NCBI RefSeq assembly: GCF_003013405.1
Contig: NZ_PXZL01000001.1
Location: 62,001 to 126,000 of the forward strand
DNA length: 64,000 nucleotides
Direction: 5' to 3'
Source of the DNA: Brevibacillus formosus
GTDB lineage: Bacteria > Bacillota > Bacilli > Brevibacillales > Brevibacillaceae
Shown here: one piece after another, positions 44,278 to 55,500 of the stretch
Numbering within the stretch: the first letter of the stretch is position 1
Layout: each line of letters opens with the position of its first letter
Made by a program: the position numbers and the translations under genes
The notes under the pieces: model-generated
Databases searched by the model: none
Seen by the model: only the letters and a program-made list of their open reading frames with translations
What the model was told of the DNA's origin: nothing

Positions 44278-47200
44278 ATGAAGGTACTTTTTCATTCATT
44301 TTATGATGTAGAAACCGTAGTGAAAGAAGTAATGACCGACTTATTAAAAGATACGACGAATCCCTTGGATTTTGATAAAAGCTTTGTGGAATTAGGTATC
44401 AGCTCGGTATTGTCAGTCGAAATGGTAGAGATGTTGAATGGGAAGCTAGGCATTGACTTGGGGATTGAGGTCATTTTTGATCATGAGAATACCAAGCAAC
44501 TAGCCACGCACATTTTCGAAAAATATCAGGAAATCGCTCCAACAACAGAGCGTACTAAAGCCGCTAACGGTTCATCAACGATTGCAAGCAAGATGGGTAC
44601 AATCATTGCTCAACTACTAGATACACCTACGGAGACTTTGAATTTCGATAAAAGTTTCATCGAGCTTGGCATCCATTCTGTATTAGCGGTCGAATTAGTA
44701 GAAGCAATCAATGCTGACTTGGGGATTAATCTTGGCGTAGAAGCTATTTTTGATTATACCTCGGTGGGTGAGCTGGCTGAATATATCTCTCTGCAATTTG
44801 CGGCAGAGATAGCAGCAGACAACAGCCAAATCTTGCCTACTGGTTTAGAAAATGAACGGAATCATTCGAATCATACAAGAAACGAAATTCGCCACTCCGA
44901 TATCGCGATTATCGGCATAGCAGGCAGATTTGCTGGCTCGGATACAGTGGAAGAGTTTTGGGAGCATCTTGCGTCTGGCGACAGTTGTATCGGGGAAATA
45001 ACGCGCAGTGGCTGGGAAGCGGATCAATATTACGGCGGTCTTCTCAGGAACATTGATCACTTTGATGCATCCTTTTTTAATATTACCCCTGATGAAGCAA
45101 AAAGTATGGACCCTCAACAACGGTTGTTCCTGCAAGAATCCTATAAAGCTTTTGAAGATAGTGGATACTCGGTTGAACAGTTATCAGGGAGAAAAGTTGG
45201 TGTGTTTGTCGGGGGACGCCATTCAGACTACAAGGAGAAATCCGTGTTGGCCGAAGGTGTCTCTTCACAAACGATGCTAGGCAATGAAATGTCGATGTTA
45301 GGGGCAAGACTCTCCTATTTTTTAAATCTCAAGGGACCCAGTCTTGCTGTAGATACAGCTTGTTCTTCTGCTTTGGTAGCCATTCATTTAGCTTGCGACA
45401 GTCTCCGCAGGGGAGAAACCGAAATGGCTCTTGCAGGCGGCGTGGCGATTCACAGCTCCCCTGAATTTTTTGTGATGTCCGCAAAAATGGGGGTAGTCTC
45501 ACCCGATGGAACATGCAACACCTTTGACAATCATGCAAATGGCATGGTGTTTGGAGAAGGTGTTGGAGCGGTCGTACTGAAGCCAGTTGCGAAAGCGATG
45601 GAAGATGGCGACCATATTTATGCCGTCATCAAGGGCTCGAGCGTGAATCAGACAGGAAAATCAAACGGGATTACAGCACCAAGCATGCTTGCCCAAAAAG
45701 AATTGATTGTGGATGCCTATGAAAATGCAGGGGTCGATCCGGAGACGATCAGTTATATCGAAACGCATGGGACAGGAACGCAGCTGGGTGACCCTATTGA
45801 AGTGAAGGCATTGATTGAAGCATTCCGTTCGTTTACGGATAAAACACAATTTTGCGCGATTGGATCACATAAGCCCAACATCGGTCATGCCACGATGACA
45901 TCCGGCCTGGCGAGTCTGTTTAAAGTGGTCATGGCGATGAAATATAAGAAGATCGCTCCGACGATCAGCGTCAAGGAAGTCAATAAGCATATTAAATTGA
46001 CCGGAAGTCCCTTTTTCATCAATACCGAGCTCATGGAATGGAATACGAGTGACGCGACTCCGCGAAGAGCAGGTGTGAGCGCTTTGGGCTCGAACGGAAC
46101 CAATTGTCATCTGATTCTGGAAGAAGCGCCGACGGTACAACCGCAAACAAGCATTCAGCAAGCAGGAGCTTATTACTTGTTCCCGTTTTCAGCCAAGAGC
46201 GAGTCAGCTCTCACGCAAAAAATGGATGAAATGTCCCAATGGTTAGCAAAAGAAGCGGGACGTTTTCACGAACAAGATATTTCCTATACCTTGTTCACCG
46301 GGAGAAGTCATTTTTCGCACCGTTGCATGTTTATTGCCAAGGACGCGGATGAATTACGGCAAAAAATCGCGGAAGTAAAAGAAACGGGTACAGCTGCTGA
46401 TTATTTTGCCCATGATGAGACAGATTCCGTGCGGCTGGAAAAGAGCTTGAAAGAGCTCGGAGAAAAATTAATGGCAGAAGTAGCAGAGAACCGTTCGCTA
46501 TCCAACCACGCAAGGAAAGAAAAGCTGGCCACGCTTGCCGATTTATTTGTAAAAGGATACAAGCTGGATTGGCGTTCCTTATATAAAAACGGCAGATACA
46601 TCCGGGTGCCTTTGCCCGCCTATCCATTTAGAGGGGAACGCTATTGGCTGCCCAAAACAGAGAGACAGGATCGCTTGCCCAAGACCCACCCCGAATTGTG
46701 GAAGGAGATGGACGAGCTTCTCTGCAAGCTGTTATGGGGGCAAATGCAGTCCATCGGTTGGTTTACTGACAAGAGTGTGAATGTCGCCGACCTCAAGGCA
46801 AAAACAGGCTTTCTTCAGCGTTATGAAAAATGGATGGAAGAAAGTATGGCGATGTTAACTCGTCACGGCTACCTCGATGGCTATGATGGAGAGCAATGCC
46901 TCGTGGTCGATCCGACCTTAATCGAAGTAGAAGCGGTATGGGAAGAATGGGATCGACGTAAGGTGGCATGGCGAGAAGATGCCAATCTGGAAATGCGGAT
47001 AAGGTTGTTGGAAGCTACGATGAAATCTCTGCCGCACATCGTAACAGGTAAGAAACTTGCTACGGATGTCATGTTTCCAGGCTCTTCGATGGAATTGGTG
47101 CAACATATTTATAAAAATAACCCGGTGGCAGATCACTACAATGAAGTGCTCGCAGAGACAGTGGCAACCTATGTGGAAGAACGGTTGAAAAAAGATCCTT

Positions 47201-50200
47201 CTGCAAAAATCCGCATCATGGAGATTGGTGCGGGGACGGGCGGAACGAGCACCTTTGTTTTTGATAAGCTGAAGCCTTATCAGCAGTTTATTGAAGAATA
47301 TTGTTACACCGACATCTCCAAAGCATTTTTGATGTTCGCGCAAAAGGAATATGGACCGCATGTTCCGTATCTGACCTATCAAATTTTTAATGTGGAAGCG
47401 CCTTTTGCTGAGCAAGGAGTACGAGAGGGATATTACGATCTGGTGATTGCGGCTAATGTGCTGCATGCTACCAAAGATATTCGCAAAACCTTGCGCCATA
47501 CCAAAGCGGTTTTACGAGAAAACGGTTTGGTTCTTTTAAATGAGATTAGCAGTAATTCCTTGTTCCTTCATCTGACCTTTGGTCTTTTGGAGGGTTGGTG
47601 GCTGTCTGAAGATACGGATGTACGTATTCCTGGTTCTCCTGCCTTAACTCCGGCAGGTTGGCAAATGGTATTGGAAAAGGAAGGATTTCACTCGATCTCT
47701 TTTCCAGCTCGGGAAGCGCATGATTTGGGACAACAGATTGTCATTGGAAAAAGCGATGGCGTCCTTCACCCTGATGTTCGTGTCGGTACGACTGTTTCGC
47801 CTATCGTGCGCGAGAATGTACAGCAGGCAAAAGCAGAAGGGAATGTCTCATCGCAGCCAGCACCGCAAAACCTTCCGAGCCAGTCTGTGGTGACCGAGCA
47901 GACGGTGACGGATTATGTGAAGGATATGATTATTGAAAAGCTGGTTACCGCTTTGGAAGTCGATGTCGATTCGATCGATGTGGACGAGCCTTTCAGAGAT
48001 TATGGTTTGGATTCCATTCTTGGCGTTAGATTAGTGCAAGAGATCAATCAAGCGTTGATGATTGAAATTGAGACGACGATTCTTTTTGATTACAGTACAG
48101 TAAATCAACTTACAGGCTATATTTTGTCTGAGTACAAAGAGGTTATTGCTCAAGCGTTAGGGCAGAAGATCAGTCTATCCGAGCAGAGGGAAGATTCCGT
48201 CTCTGCTATTGTGGCCGAGCCATTTATTCAAGCAGCTCCAATGCTTCCAGTGGATAAAGGGAGCGTGTCAGAAAAAGCTTCGTTCCTCACTGAACCCATT
48301 GCGATTATTGGAATGAGCGGTACGTTTGCCTCCTCTGGCAACACGGAAGACTTATGGGATCACTTGGTGAACGGTTCGGATTTGGTTGCGAAAGTGACTC
48401 GTTGGGATTTATCAGCGTACGGCTTGGACGAGGCAGAGGGATATCAATACGGTGGGCTTGTAGAAAATATTGACTTGTTTGATCCGCTTTTTTTCAACAT
48501 CTCGGGTCTGGAAGCTGACTATATGGACCCGCAGCAACGCTTCTTTTTGGAGGAATCCTGGAAGGCGTTGGAGGATGCTGGCTATGCGGGTCAAGGCGTG
48601 CAAGGAATCCAATGCGGCGTCTACGCAGGATGCGCCAAAGGTGATTACGATCGTCTCGTGGGAGAGAATCCTCCCGCCCAAGCCTTCTGGGGAAATATGG
48701 AGTCCATAGTGCCTGCTCGGGTTGCTTACCATCTGGACTTGCAGGGACCTGCCGTCACGATTGATACTGCTTGCTCCAGTTCCTTGGTGGCGATTCATAT
48801 GGCGTGTCAAGCCTTGCGGACAGGTGAGGTCGACATGGCATTGGCAGGCGGTGTCTTCATTCAATCAACGCCGGGATTCTATTTGTCTGCCAAGCGAGCA
48901 GGCATGCTGTCACCTACAGGACGCTGCCATACGTTTGATGAGCGTGCCGATGGCTTTGCGACAGGGGAAGGCGCTGGTGTCGTTGTACTGAAACGTCTCT
49001 CGGAAGCGATCGCTTGCGGCGATCATATTTACGGTGTCATTCGAGGCTCGGGAATCAATCAGGATGGGACGACGAATGGGATTACTGCGCCGAGTGCGAA
49101 ATCTCAGGAGCGCTTGGAACGCAATGTCTACGATACATTCGACATCAATCCTGAGCAAATTACGATGGTCGAGGCTCATGGAACAGGGACAAAGCTGGGA
49201 GATCCGATTGAGTATCAAGCGCTCACTCGCGCTTTTCGGGCCTATACGGATAAAAAAGAGTTTTGTGCGATTGGATCGATCAAGACGAATATTGGTCATA
49301 CTCAGATCGCAGCAGGCGTTGCAGGGGTCATCAAAATCCTTTTGTCATTAAAACACAAACAAATAGCGCCATCCCTGCATTTTGAAGCAGGGAACACAAA
49401 CATTAAGTTTGAAGGCAGCCCGTTTTATGTCAATACAAGCCTGAGGGAATGGTCAGTGGAGCCGCAAGCCAAACGTTGCGCGGCGATCAGTTCCTTTGGA
49501 GCCAGCGGTACAAATGCGCATATGGTAATCGAGGAGGCACCTCAAGTAGAGCGGATTCACGCGAAAAGGCCAGGCTATTTGCTTGTGCTGTCGGCGCGCA
49601 CTTTTGAGCAGCTACGCCAGCAGGTTACCCAATTACTTTCGTTTTGTGAAAAAGCACCGGAGACGGATTGTGGAAATATCAGTTATACGCTGTTAGTAGG
49701 CAGAAAGCATTTCCATCACCGCTTCTCCTGCATTGTTCAAAATACAGCCGAGCTTGTCCAGCTACTGAAAAAGTGGCTGGAAACAGGAAAAGCATCTCAG
49801 GCTTTTGTTGCCGAGTTACATGAAAAAGATCATCGTGAACAAACCGCATTGAAACGTTACGGAAATCAAAGCATCGAGAATCTGCATGTGACGAGTCAGG
49901 CAAGCGAATATTTGGAGCAGCTGTCTGTGATCGCGGAATTGTTTGTGCAGGGATATGGAATAGATTATGACAAGCTGTTTGCGAACGATCAATATTCTCG
50001 TATCCCACTTCCCACGTATCCTTTTGCCAAGGAACGCCATTGGGTTCTGGAGAGTGAAACAAAAGCAAGAGCAAGGGGAACGGCAAATAACATCACAGCA
50101 GCGTCCGTGATCCATCCCATGCTGCATCAGAACACGTCTACTTTCTCTGAGCAACGGTTTAGCTCCACCTTCACGGGAGAAGAGTTTTTCTTGGCGGATC

Positions 50201-52536
50201 ACGTAGTCAAAGGGCAGCGGGTGTTGCCGGGAGTTGCCTATCTTGAGATGGCAAGAACCGCGATGGAGCACGCTGTAGGAGAGGACGTCCACGGGGCTAC
50301 GTCGATTAAACTACACAATGTCGTATGGGCACGTCCGATCGTTGTAGGTGATCAGCCTGTTCGGGTACATACGGGACTCATACTCGAAGAAGATGGTGAG
50401 GTATCCTACCAAATCTATAGCGAGGCAGAGGGCATTGATACTGAGATCGTGGTGCACAGTCAAGGAAATGCTGTACTTACTCCGCGCTCGGAGCTGCACA
50501 TGCTTGATTTGCCCGTTTTGCAAGAGCAGTGCAGCGAGCAGGTGATTTCATCCGAGGAGTTCTATGAGTTCTTCAGAGCGATTCAAATTGATTATGGACT
50601 CGGACATAAAGGAATTGACAAGGTATATGTCGGGCCTGGACAAGTCTTGGCAAAGCTGGTTTTACCGTTATCGGTCACTGGGTCAGAGGATCAGTTTGTT
50701 TTGCATCCAAGCTTGATGGATTCAGCTTTGCAGGCATCTGTGGAGCTGACACTCTCTTCCCGCCACGTGATGTCGTCGGACAGTATGGCAAAACGCAAGC
50801 CAGTGATGCCTTTTGCCCTGGAGGAAATCGAAATCATCCGCTCGTGCACCTCTGAGATGTGGGCATACGTGCGCTACAGTGACGGCAGCCAAGCGGGGGA
50901 TAAGGTAGAAAAATACGATATCGACCTATGTGACGACACTGGAACGATTTGTGTACGAATGAAGGGATTCACATCTCGGGTACTGGAGAGAGAGATCCAA
51001 ACTGATCTTACAGCAGTAAAAGCGCCAGTTGAGACCGCAAGCGAACCGCTGATTGGAACTATGCTGCTTAGCCCTGTATGGGAAGAGGTTATGATGGGCC
51101 GTGGTTTGGAAACACCGCTTGCAAGCGATCATGTTCTGATTGTTTGTGCAGATGACGAGAACCGAAGCCTTGTTCAAAAACGCTATCCTCGGGCAGCTAT
51201 TATGGAGATTACGCCCGCAGAAAGTATAGATGAAATAGCGGTGAAGCTGGAGCAGATGGGTTCGATTGATCATATCATCTGGATTGCACCATGGATTGAT
51301 TTGGAATACCTGGCAGAAGAGGCCCTGATCATCGAGCAGGAACGCGGTGTGTTTCATGTGTTTCGCTTGCTAAAAGCGCTGCTCAAGCTGGGCTACGATA
51401 CCAAGGAGCTAGGATGGAGTCTCGTAACCTTCCAGACTCAACCGATTCATCCAAACGATGTGGTCAACCCTATTCATGCCAGTCTTTACGGATTAGTCGG
51501 TTCGATGGCAAAAGAATACACGAACTGGCGTATCCGACTTGTTGATCTGGAAGCGGGTCGTGCTTGGCCAATGGATGAGGTTTTCACACTTCCGCCAGAT
51601 GCTGAGGGGAATGCAACGGTTTATCGCGGAGGGAAATGGTATCGTCAGGAATTGATTCCATTACGTCAGCCGCAATGGGAGCAGGCTTCCTACAGGCAGG
51701 GGGGAGTCTATGTGGTGATTGGCGGCGCTGGCGGTATTGGCGAAGTCTGGAGCGAATACATGATCAGCACGTATCAAGCGCAAATCATCTGGATTGGACG
51801 CCGAGAAAAAAATGCAGAGATCCAAGCCAAAGTGGATCGACTTGCTAAGCTCGGACCTGCTCCTGTCTATATTGCGGCGGATGCCACGAATCGCAAGTCC
51901 TTGTATTTTGCCTATGAAGAGATCAAAAAGCGATACAAACAAGTAAACGGAGTCATTCATTCCGCGATTGTTTTGCTAGATAAAAGCCTCGCAAATATGG
52001 ACGAAGAGCGCTTCCGTGCCGGACTTTCGGCAAAGGTAGATGTTAGCGTGCGGATTGCGCAAGTATTTGATCGGGAGCCGTTGGATTTTGTCATGTTCTT
52101 CTCATCGATCAATTCATTTACCAAGTCGCCTGGACAAAGCAATTATGCGTCAGGTTGTACGTTTAAAGATATATTCGCGCACCAGCTTTCGTTGCATAGC
52201 CTCAGTGCAGTGAAGGTGATGAATTGGGGATACTGGGCGAACGTAGGCATTGTTGCCACCAAAGATTATCAGGAGAGGATGGCACAGGCAGGACTAGGCT
52301 CCATTGAACCTCGTGAAGCGATGGCGGCCTTGGAAAACCTGCTTGCTGGACCGATGAATCAAGTCGCGTTGGTGAAAACTACGAAATCACAGGCCATGCT
52401 TACGATAAATCCGGATAAATCGATTCACATTTATCCAGAAAAACTGGTATCACACATCGAACGTGTAAAGAATGATATGCCCAAACTAGAGTTTTCGTCT
52501 CAACGCAGACAATCTGAAATGGAGGCTTATAAATGA
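44278..52536 (+). CDS. Trans-AT PKS protein 1: ACP-ACP-KS-cMT-ACP-KS-DH-KR
   Basis: This 2,752-residue AT-less polyketide synthase reads: ACP1 (Ser43 in G-I-S-S) and ACP2 (Ser134, G-I-H-S) near the N-terminus; KS1 (~207-620; Cys362, His497 in THGTGT, His537); cMT (~810-1160; IMEIGAGTGGTS); ACP3 (Ser1246, G-L-D-S); KS2 (~1338-1755; Cys1499, EAHGTGT, KTNIGH); DH (~1945-2240; His1975 in H-x3-G-x4-P, Asp2148); KR (~2260-2690; IGGAGGIGE, Tyr2623). No ACP follows the KR. The stop overlaps the next ATG (ATGA), so the downstream protein continues the module. The KR lacks the usual Asn four residues after Tyr (Cys2627). Confidence 0.95.
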   Translation: MKVLFHSFYDVETVVKEVMTDLLKDTTNPLDFDKSFVELGISSVLSVEMVEMLNGKLGIDLGIEVIFDHENTKQLATHIFEKYQEIAPTTERTKAANGSSTIASKMGTIIAQLLDTPTETLNFDKSFIELGIHSVLAVELVEAINADLGINLGVEAIFDYTSVGELAEYISLQFAAEIAADNSQILPTGLENERNHSNHTRNEIRHSDIAIIGIAGRFAGSDTVEEFWEHLASGDSCIGEITRSGWEADQYYGGLLRNIDHFDASFFNITPDEAKSMDPQQRLFLQESYKAFEDSGYSVEQLSGRKVGVFVGGRHSDYKEKSVLAEGVSSQTMLGNEMSMLGARLSYFLNLKGPSLAVDTACSSALVAIHLACDSLRRGETEMALAGGVAIHSSPEFFVMSAKMGVVSPDGTCNTFDNHANGMVFGEGVGAVVLKPVAKAMEDGDHIYAVIKGSSVNQTGKSNGITAPSMLAQKELIVDAYENAGVDPETISYIETHGTGTQLGDPIEVKALIEAFRSFTDKTQFCAIGSHKPNIGHATMTSGLASLFKVVMAMKYKKIAPTISVKEVNKHIKLTGSPFFINTELMEWNTSDATPRRAGVSALGSNGTNCHLILEEAPTVQPQTSIQQAGAYYLFPFSAKSESALTQKMDEMSQWLAKEAGRFHEQDISYTLFTGRSHFSHRCMFIAKDADELRQKIAEVKETGTAADYFAHDETDSVRLEKSLKELGEKLMAEVAENRSLSNHARKEKLATLADLFVKGYKLDWRSLYKNGRYIRVPLPAYPFRGERYWLPKTERQDRLPKTHPELWKEMDELLCKLLWGQMQSIGWFTDKSVNVADLKAKTGFLQRYEKWMEESMAMLTRHGYLDGYDGEQCLVVDPTLIEVEAVWEEWDRRKVAWREDANLEMRIRLLEATMKSLPHIVTGKKLATDVMFPGSSMELVQHIYKNNPVADHYNEVLAETVATYVEERLKKDPSAKIRIMEIGAGTGGTSTFVFDKLKPYQQFIEEYCYTDISKAFLMFAQKEYGPHVPYLTYQIFNVEAPFAEQGVREGYYDLVIAANVLHATKDIRKTLRHTKAVLRENGLVLLNEISSNSLFLHLTFGLLEGWWLSEDTDVRIPGSPALTPAGWQMVLEKEGFHSISFPAREAHDLGQQIVIGKSDGVLHPDVRVGTTVSPIVRENVQQAKAEGNVSSQPAPQNLPSQSVVTEQTVTDYVKDMIIEKLVTALEVDVDSIDVDEPFRDYGLDSILGVRLVQEINQALMIEIETTILFDYSTVNQLTGYILSEYKEVIAQALGQKISLSEQREDSVSAIVAEPFIQAAPMLPVDKGSVSEKASFLTEPIAIIGMSGTFASSGNTEDLWDHLVNGSDLVAKVTRWDLSAYGLDEAEGYQYGGLVENIDLFDPLFFNISGLEADYMDPQQRFFLEESWKALEDAGYAGQGVQGIQCGVYAGCAKGDYDRLVGENPPAQAFWGNMESIVPARVAYHLDLQGPAVTIDTACSSSLVAIHMACQALRTGEVDMALAGGVFIQSTPGFYLSAKRAGMLSPTGRCHTFDERADGFATGEGAGVVVLKRLSEAIACGDHIYGVIRGSGINQDGTTNGITAPSAKSQERLERNVYDTFDINPEQITMVEAHGTGTKLGDPIEYQALTRAFRAYTDKKEFCAIGSIKTNIGHTQIAAGVAGVIKILLSLKHKQIAPSLHFEAGNTNIKFEGSPFYVNTSLREWSVEPQAKRCAAISSFGASGTNAHMVIEEAPQVERIHAKRPGYLLVLSARTFEQLRQQVTQLLSFCEKAPETDCGNISYTLLVGRKHFHHRFSCIVQNTAELVQLLKKWLETGKASQAFVAELHEKDHREQTALKRYGNQSIENLHVTSQASEYLEQLSVIAELFVQGYGIDYDKLFANDQYSRIPLPTYPFAKERHWVLESETKARARGTANNITAASVIHPMLHQNTSTFSEQRFSSTFTGEEFFLADHVVKGQRVLPGVAYLEMARTAMEHAVGEDVHGATSIKLHNVVWARPIVVGDQPVRVHTGLILEEDGEVSYQIYSEAEGIDTEIVVHSQGNAVLTPRSELHMLDLPVLQEQCSEQVISSEEFYEFFRAIQIDYGLGHKGIDKVYVGPGQVLAKLVLPLSVTGSEDQFVLHPSLMDSALQASVELTLSSRHVMSSDSMAKRKPVMPFALEEIEIIRSCTSEMWAYVRYSDGSQAGDKVEKYDIDLCDDTGTICVRMKGFTSRVLEREIQTDLTAVKAPVETASEPLIGTMLLSPVWEEVMMGRGLETPLASDHVLIVCADDENRSLVQKRYPRAAIMEITPAESIDEIAVKLEQMGSIDHIIWIAPWIDLEYLAEEALIIEQERGVFHVFRLLKALLKLGYDTKELGWSLVTFQTQPIHPNDVVNPIHASLYGLVGSMAKEYTNWRIRLVDLEAGRAWPMDEVFTLPPDAEGNATVYRGGKWYRQELIPLRQPQWEQASYRQGGVYVVIGGAGGIGEVWSEYMISTYQAQIIWIGRREKNAEIQAKVDRLAKLGPAPVYIAADATNRKSLYFAYEEIKKRYKQVNGVIHSAIVLLDKSLANMDEERFRAGLSAKVDVSVRIAQVFDREPLDFVMFFSSINSFTKSPGQSNYASGCTFKDIFAHQLSLHSLSAVKVMNWGYWANVGIVATKDYQERMAQAGLGSIEPREAMAALENLLAGPMNQVALVKTTKSQAMLTINPDKSIHIYPEKLVSHIERVKNDMPKLEFSSQRRQSEMEAYK

Positions 52537-55500
52537 ATACAATGGATAAGCTTCTCAGTGAACTGCTCTACGGTCAATTACAGACAATCGGGCTGTTCAC
52601 AGCAAAAAGCCAGACAATAGGAGAGCTCAAAGCCAAATTGCATGACAGGTACGGCAAATGGCTGGAAGAAAGTATAGCCGTTCTCGTGCAAAACCAATAT
52701 CTTGCGTACGATGGAGAGTCACTCATTGCAAACGAAACCACCCCTATCGATCTCGATGCAGCATGGAAAAAATGGGAGGAAGAAAAAACAGCATGGCTCA
52801 ACGATCCGAATAGTAAAGCCCAGGTGATTCTGGTAGACGCAACCATGCGCGTACTTCCAGAGATTTTACTAGGAAAGATCCCAGCTACAGAGATCATGTT
52901 CCCTAATTCCTCGATGGAATTGGTGGAAGGGATTTACAAACACAATGAGGTTGCGGACTACTTTAACGAAGTGCTCGCCAATACGATTGTTACCTATCTG
53001 AAGCAGCGTACGGAGCAAGATCCTTCTGCTCGGATTCGCATTTTGGAAATCGGGGCAGGTACAGGTGGAACGAGTGCGATCGTACTGCCAAGGCTAAAAC
53101 CCTTTCAGAAGCATATCGAAGAATATTGTTATACCGATCTTTCGCAAGCCTTTTTACTTCACGCCGAAAAGGAATACGGAGCCGAAAATCCATTTCTCAC
53201 GTATCGGATTTTCAACGTGGAAAAGCCTGTCGAGGATCAGGGGATCGCTGCGGACACCTATGATCTGGTGATTGCCACAAACGTTTTGCATGCGACAAAA
53301 AATATTAGCCAAACCTTGCTCCATGCCAAAACCACTTTACAGAAAAATGGCTTGCTGATTCTGAATGAATTAACGAGCAATACCTTGTTTGCTCACTTGA
53401 CGTTTGGCTTGCTGGATGGCTGGTGGCGCTATGATGATCCGGAATGGCGTATCCCTGGTTGCCCCCTGTTAACGGTTGAAGCCTGGCAAACGGTGTTGAA
53501 AAAGGCAGGATACCGATCTGTTTTCTTGCCAGCAGAAGAGCATGTGTATTTATGCCAACAGATTATTGTGGCAGAAAGCGATGGGGTTATTCGTCGCAGC
53601 AGTCAACCGAGGCAATCGGCGGTAACAGTTGCGTATTCACCTGCAAAAAAGCAGGCCTCAACGTTGAAGGCGAAGCCACTCAAAAAACAGGTGCCTGTAC
53701 GCAAAACACCAGCGAAAAAGTCGGGCAGAGTCACTGAGGAATTGCTTCGCGAAAAAAGTACGGCCTATATCAAAACGTTAATTGGTGAAACGCTCAGAAT
53801 TCCGACCCATCAGATTAAATCATCTGCGCCATTAGAGCAATATGGGATTGATTCGATTCTGGTTGTGCAATTGACCAATTCGCTTCGCAAAGATTTTACG
53901 AATATGAGCAGTACGATATTTTTCGAGTATCAAACGATTGATGCCTTGGTCGAGTATCTCATAGAGACGCAAAAGGAAGCGTTGCTCAAGGCAATAGGAG
54001 TAGAAGCACAAGAAGCAATTGACGAAGCATACCCGAACGAGCTAGAGAATGAGATCATGACTGACTCTGCTTCAACGGCGTACACCGATCTTCCTGTGAG
54101 AAAAACGAGACGCTTTTTATCGGTTCGGGAACAAGAGAGGAAGGAATCCATTCCGCCTTCATCTGTGGTGCGGGATGTGGCGATCATCGGTCTTTCCGGT
54201 CGTTATCCACAGGCGAAAAATGTGGATGAATTCTGGAATCGTTTAAAAGAGGGGAAAAACTGCATTTCAGAAATCCCTAACGATCGCTGGGATTGGAAGA
54301 GCTATTTTGACGAAGAAAAAGGCAAAAAGGATTCGATGTATACAAAATGGGGCGGTTTTATCGATGATATGGATAAATTCGATCCCTTATTTTTTCAAAT
54401 CTCTCCCAAAGAAGCCGAGGAGATGGACCCGCAAGAACGGTTATTTTTACAGGAAGCCTATGCGAGTATCGAGGACGCTGGATATACGCCTGCAACTCTG
54501 TGCGAAAGCAGAAAAGTAGGCGTTTTTGTCGGTGTGATGAATGGCAATTACCCGACGGGAGCCACTTATTGGTCGATCGCGAATCGTCTCTCCTATCTAT
54601 TAAACTTCCAAGGTCCGAGTGTGGCGGTGGATACTGCTTGCTCCGCTTCTCTCACAGCGATTCATTTAGCCTTGGAGAGCTTGTACAGCGGTACAAGCGA
54701 GTGTGCAATCGCAGGGGGAGTCAATCTCATCGTCGATCCTGTCCACTATATGAAATTGTCAGCTTTGACGATGCTCTCTCCTTCCAATCAATGCAAGTCC
54801 TTCGGCGATCAAGCGGATGGCTTTGTGGATGGAGAGGGTGTGGGGGCAATCGTCTTGAAGCCTTTGGATAAGGCGATAGCCGATGGCGACCATATTTACG
54901 GAGTCATCAAAGGAAGTATGATGAATGCCGGTGGGAAAACGAATGGCTATACCGTCCCGAATCCGCAGGCGCAGGCGCAGTTAGTGGCAGATGCCTTGAA
55001 ACGTGCCAACGTACATGCAAGAACGGTCAGTTATCTGGAAGCACACGGAACAGGAACGGAGCTAGGAGACCCGATCGAGGTTGCTGGACTTACTCGCGCC
55101 TTTGAAAAAGACACCCAGGACAAGCAGTTCTGCGCATTGGGATCGGCGAAGTCGAATATTGGACATTGTGAGAGTGCGGCAGGGATTGCTGGCGTAACAA
55201 AAATATTATTGCAGCTGAAGCACGCGCAATTAGTGCCATCCTTACATTCCAGCACGCTCAATCCCAATATTGATTTCAGCAAGACTCCGTTTGTGGTCCA
55301 GCAAGAGTTGGCAGAGTGGAAACGACCGATCGTTGAGATTAATGGCACAACCAATGAATACCCACGAATTGCAGGGATTTCCTCGTTTGGTGCAGGGGGA
55401 AGCAATGCCCATGTGATTATTGAAGAATATATTCCGGAAGAGCAAAAGCAATCCAGTTTGAAAATCACACCTCAGAATCCGGCTATTTTTGTTTTATCAG

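Noticed and set aside
46918-47499. Long minus-strand frames within PKS1 (46918-47499 and others)
   Set aside because: Antisense of strongly coding PKS sequence; no ribosome site and no family pattern.
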